From Clostridia bacterium (GTDB lineage: Bacteria; Bacillota; Clostridia; Christensenellales; Borkfalkiaceae): DNA of 8,253 nt. How positions within the stretch are numbered: position 1 is the first letter of the stretch; each line of letters opens with the position of its first letter. Shown here in pieces: positions 6,743 through 8,253 of the stretch. The translations under genes were made by a program, and so were the position numbers. The stretch is taken from the NCBI GenBank assembly GCA_029071285.1, contig JAIEAS010000067.1, positions 1 to 8,253 of the forward strand. Reading direction: 5' to 3'. The notes beneath the pieces were generated by a model that was not told the DNA's origin, did not search any database, and saw only the letters and a list, made by a program, of their open reading frames with translations.

Positions 6743-6777
6743 AGTATAATTGTACTACATAAGGAAAAATATGTAAA
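6743..6777 (-). promoter_or_regulatory. Sigma-A-type promoter of secA
   Basis: On the minus strand the -35 box TTTACA (6777-6772) and -10 box TACAAT (6754-6749) are separated by exactly 17 bases, each matching 5 of 6 consensus positions. An A/T tract (about 6778-6786) sits upstream like an UP element. A second -10-like TATACT follows at 6748-6743. Transcription should start near 6742, giving a leader of about 48 bases before the secA ATG. This is the best promoter in the window and, with the terminator just upstream, separates secA from the adenine deaminase gene. Confidence 0.75.
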
Positions 6778-6818
6778 ATTTTTTTCGGTTAATTCCTGAT
6801 ATTTTATTGACTTATTTT

Positions 6819-6856
6819 GGAAAATTAACGCGCCCGCGGATTTTCCGCGGGCGCGT
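6819..6856 (-). terminator. Intrinsic terminator after adenine deaminase gene
   Basis: A perfect 13-base GC-rich stem, ACGCGCCCGCGGA (6828-6840) with its complement (6844-6856), closes on a 3-base loop. On the minus strand it begins 6 bases after the deaminase stop codon and is followed by TTAATTTTCC, an interrupted but U-rich tail. On the plus strand no U-run follows, so it works for leftward transcription. Confidence 0.85.
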
Positions 6857-6862
6857 GATAAA

Positions 6863-8253
6863 TTATTCTGCTTCGAGCGGCGTGAACGAGAATTTTTCCA
6901 CGTCGAAAAGTCCGGTGTCCAAAATTTTCAGTCTGGGGATAACCGCAAGGGATAAAAAGGCAAGCGACATAAACGCTTCGTACTCCCTCTTTACACCCAT
7001 ACCGTGCGCCTCTTCGATAATCGCGCGGCTGTAGCTCTGCAAATCCTCGGCGTTGTGCGAGGACATAAGTCCCGCGATATCCAGAGTAAGATAGTGGGTT
7101 TCACCCCCGCTTTCCACGAGAACCATACCGCCGCCTATCTCTCTTAGCTTGTTTGCGGCTTTCGCCATAGCCTCGTTATCGTCGCCGAGAAGAATTATAT
7201 TGTGCGAGTCGTGCGCGATAGTAATTCCCATTGCGCCGCCCTTTAAGCCGTAGCCCTTGAAAATTGCCTTGCCGATATTTCCCGTCATCTTGTGGCGCTC
7301 GACCACTACTAATTTCAGAAGGTCGGTGCCCTTAACGTCTATATCGCCGTCAATCTTTTTTACTTCTACAACCTCGCAACCTGTAACCACTCCGCCCGGC
7401 TCGATTGTCATTGCCTTGACTTTGTTGCCCTTGATATCTATTTTAAAGTCGTCCGCTTTCAGCTCTTTCACGTGAACGGTGCCGAGAACGGATTTGGGCA
7501 GATAACGCTTCGAGGTGTCGAAAAGGGGCGCACCGTCCTTTGCGACGAGTTTGCCGTTCTTCAGAACGTAGCGGGCGTTGAAGTTTTTAAGATTATCAAC
7601 AACTACCAAGTCTGCGAACCAGAAGGGCGCGATACCGCCGCGCCATTTGAGTCCGTAGCACTCCGCGCAGTTGAGGGTCGCGCAGGTAACCGCGGTTATA
7701 GGGTCGAGCCCGTCCGCAACCAGGCGGCGCAGCGCGTCGTCAAGGTGTCCCTTCTCCTTTAAGTCGGCGGCGTGTCTGTCGTCCGTGCAGAGAATAAATC
7801 TGCGTGCGTTTTCCTTAGTGATAAATTTCGCGTTGCCGAGGTTCTGCGTGGACGAGCCGTGGCGGATATGTACGTACATACCCTTTGAAATTTTTTCCTC
7901 AATCTCCTCTTTGGTAACGCACTCGTGGTCGGTTGAAATTCCGCCGCAGAGGTAGGCGTTTAAATCCTTGCCGTAAACCGCAGGCGCGTGCCCGTCGATT
8001 ATCTTGCCCTCGGCGTGCGCCGCTTCGAGCTTTTTCAGAACGTCCTTATCGCAGTTTATTACGCCGGGGTAATTCATAAATTCGCCCAAGCCGAAGATAT
8101 AATCTTTTTTGATATATTTTGAAATTTCGCCACCGCCGAGAACCGCTCCGCTCGTTTCAAACGGGGTTGCGGGCACGCAGGACGGAAGCTGAAGCTTTAC
8201 GGCCAGAGGGATATTTTCACTCGCCTTGGAAATGTACTCGCAGCCGTCCATCC
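6863..8253 (-). CDS. ade: Adenine deaminase, N-terminus cut off
   Basis: This enzyme of the amidohydrolase superfamily converts adenine to hypoxanthine and ammonia in purine salvage, with a two-metal active site. The frame runs off the right edge; the in-frame ATG at 8251 is almost certainly internal. About 460 residues are present, where B. subtilis AdeC has 577, so roughly 115 residues, including the HxH metal motif, are missing. Visible signatures, numbered from that ATG, are GLGEFMNYPGV (53-63) with the probable bridging E57, IIDGHAP (84-90) with H88, GISTDHE (104-110) with H109, and CTDDRHAADL (155-164) with the metal-binding Asp. The family-typical C-terminal domain includes GGAMGITIAHDSHNI and the adjacent GDDNEAM. 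It ends in TAA and is followed at once by a strong terminator, so it is the last gene of its own unit. The specificity call follows the family and is not tested here. Confidence 0.93.
   Translation of the reverse strand, partial: MDGCEYISKASENIPLAVKLQLPSCVPATPFETSGAVLGGGEISKYIKKDYIFGLGEFMNYPGVINCDKDVLKKLEAAHAEGKIIDGHAPAVYGKDLNAYLCGGISTDHECVTKEEIEEKISKGMYVHIRHGSSTQNLGNAKFITKENARRFILCTDDRHAADLKEKGHLDDALRRLVADGLDPITAVTCATLNCAECYGLKWRGGIAPFWFADLVVVDNLKNFNARYVLKNGKLVAKDGAPLFDTSKRYLPKSVLGTVHVKELKADDFKIDIKGNKVKAMTIEPGGVVTGCEVVEVKKIDGDIDVKGTDLLKLVVVERHKMTGNIGKAIFKGYGLKGGAMGITIAHDSHNIILLGDDNEAMAKAANKLREIGGGMVLVESGGETHYLTLDIAGLMSSHNAEDLQSYSRAIIEEAHGMGVKREYEAFMSLAFLSLAVIPRLKILDTGLFDVEKFSFTPLEAE

Noticed and set aside
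8249..8251. ATG as the start of the adenine deaminase gene
   Set aside because: The family needs roughly 115 more N-terminal residues, including the HxH metal motif, and the frame continues past the window edge.
1..8253. CRISPR arrays, insertion sequences, phage genes, toxin-antitoxin pairs, tRNA or rRNA genes
   Set aside because: I found no regularly spaced repeats, transposase motifs, terminal inverted repeats with target duplications, or tRNA-like cloverleaf sequences.

Overview
The window is an ordinary-looking chromosomal segment of a bacterium. Every gene I can support lies on the minus strand, so transcription reads from right to left. The lineage is probably Bacillota (Clostridia-like). 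The reasons are a secA-prfB gene order (as in Bacillus subtilis), a SecA that resembles B. subtilis SecA through the motor and ends in a C-x-C...CC zinc tail, a sigma-A-type promoter and AGGAGG-type ribosome binding sites. This is inference from protein flavour and gene order, not a database match.

Layout in transcription order: (1) an adenine deaminase gene, cut by the right edge of the window, ending in a strong GC hairpin terminator; (2) a 168-base gap carrying that terminator and then a good promoter (TTTACA, 17 bases, TACAAT) for secA; (3) secA, encoding a 991-residue preprotein translocase ATPase with two large insertions relative to B. subtilis SecA; (4) a 196-base gap full of inverted repeats, one of them terminator-like; (5) prfB (peptide chain release factor 2), readable in one frame without the usual programmed frameshift; (6) a 178-residue unrecognised protein whose gene is clearly poorer in GC than its neighbours; (7) tsaD (tRNA t6A synthesis); (8) an unrecognised protein with two membrane helices, cut by the left edge. 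Gaps between genes 5 to 8 are 14, 22 and 8 bases, so they look like one operon.

Functionally the cluster joins protein export (SecA), translation termination (RF2) and decoding fidelity (TsaD), with a separate purine salvage gene upstream. I see no CRISPR array, insertion sequence, phage gene, tRNA or rRNA. I do not see a convincing undescribed system. The points most worth a second look are the structured leader of prfB combined with the lost frameshift, the AT-rich orphan gene between prfB and tsaD, the missing Shine-Dalgarno at tsaD, and the SecA insertions. No gene-free stretch exceeds 300 bases.
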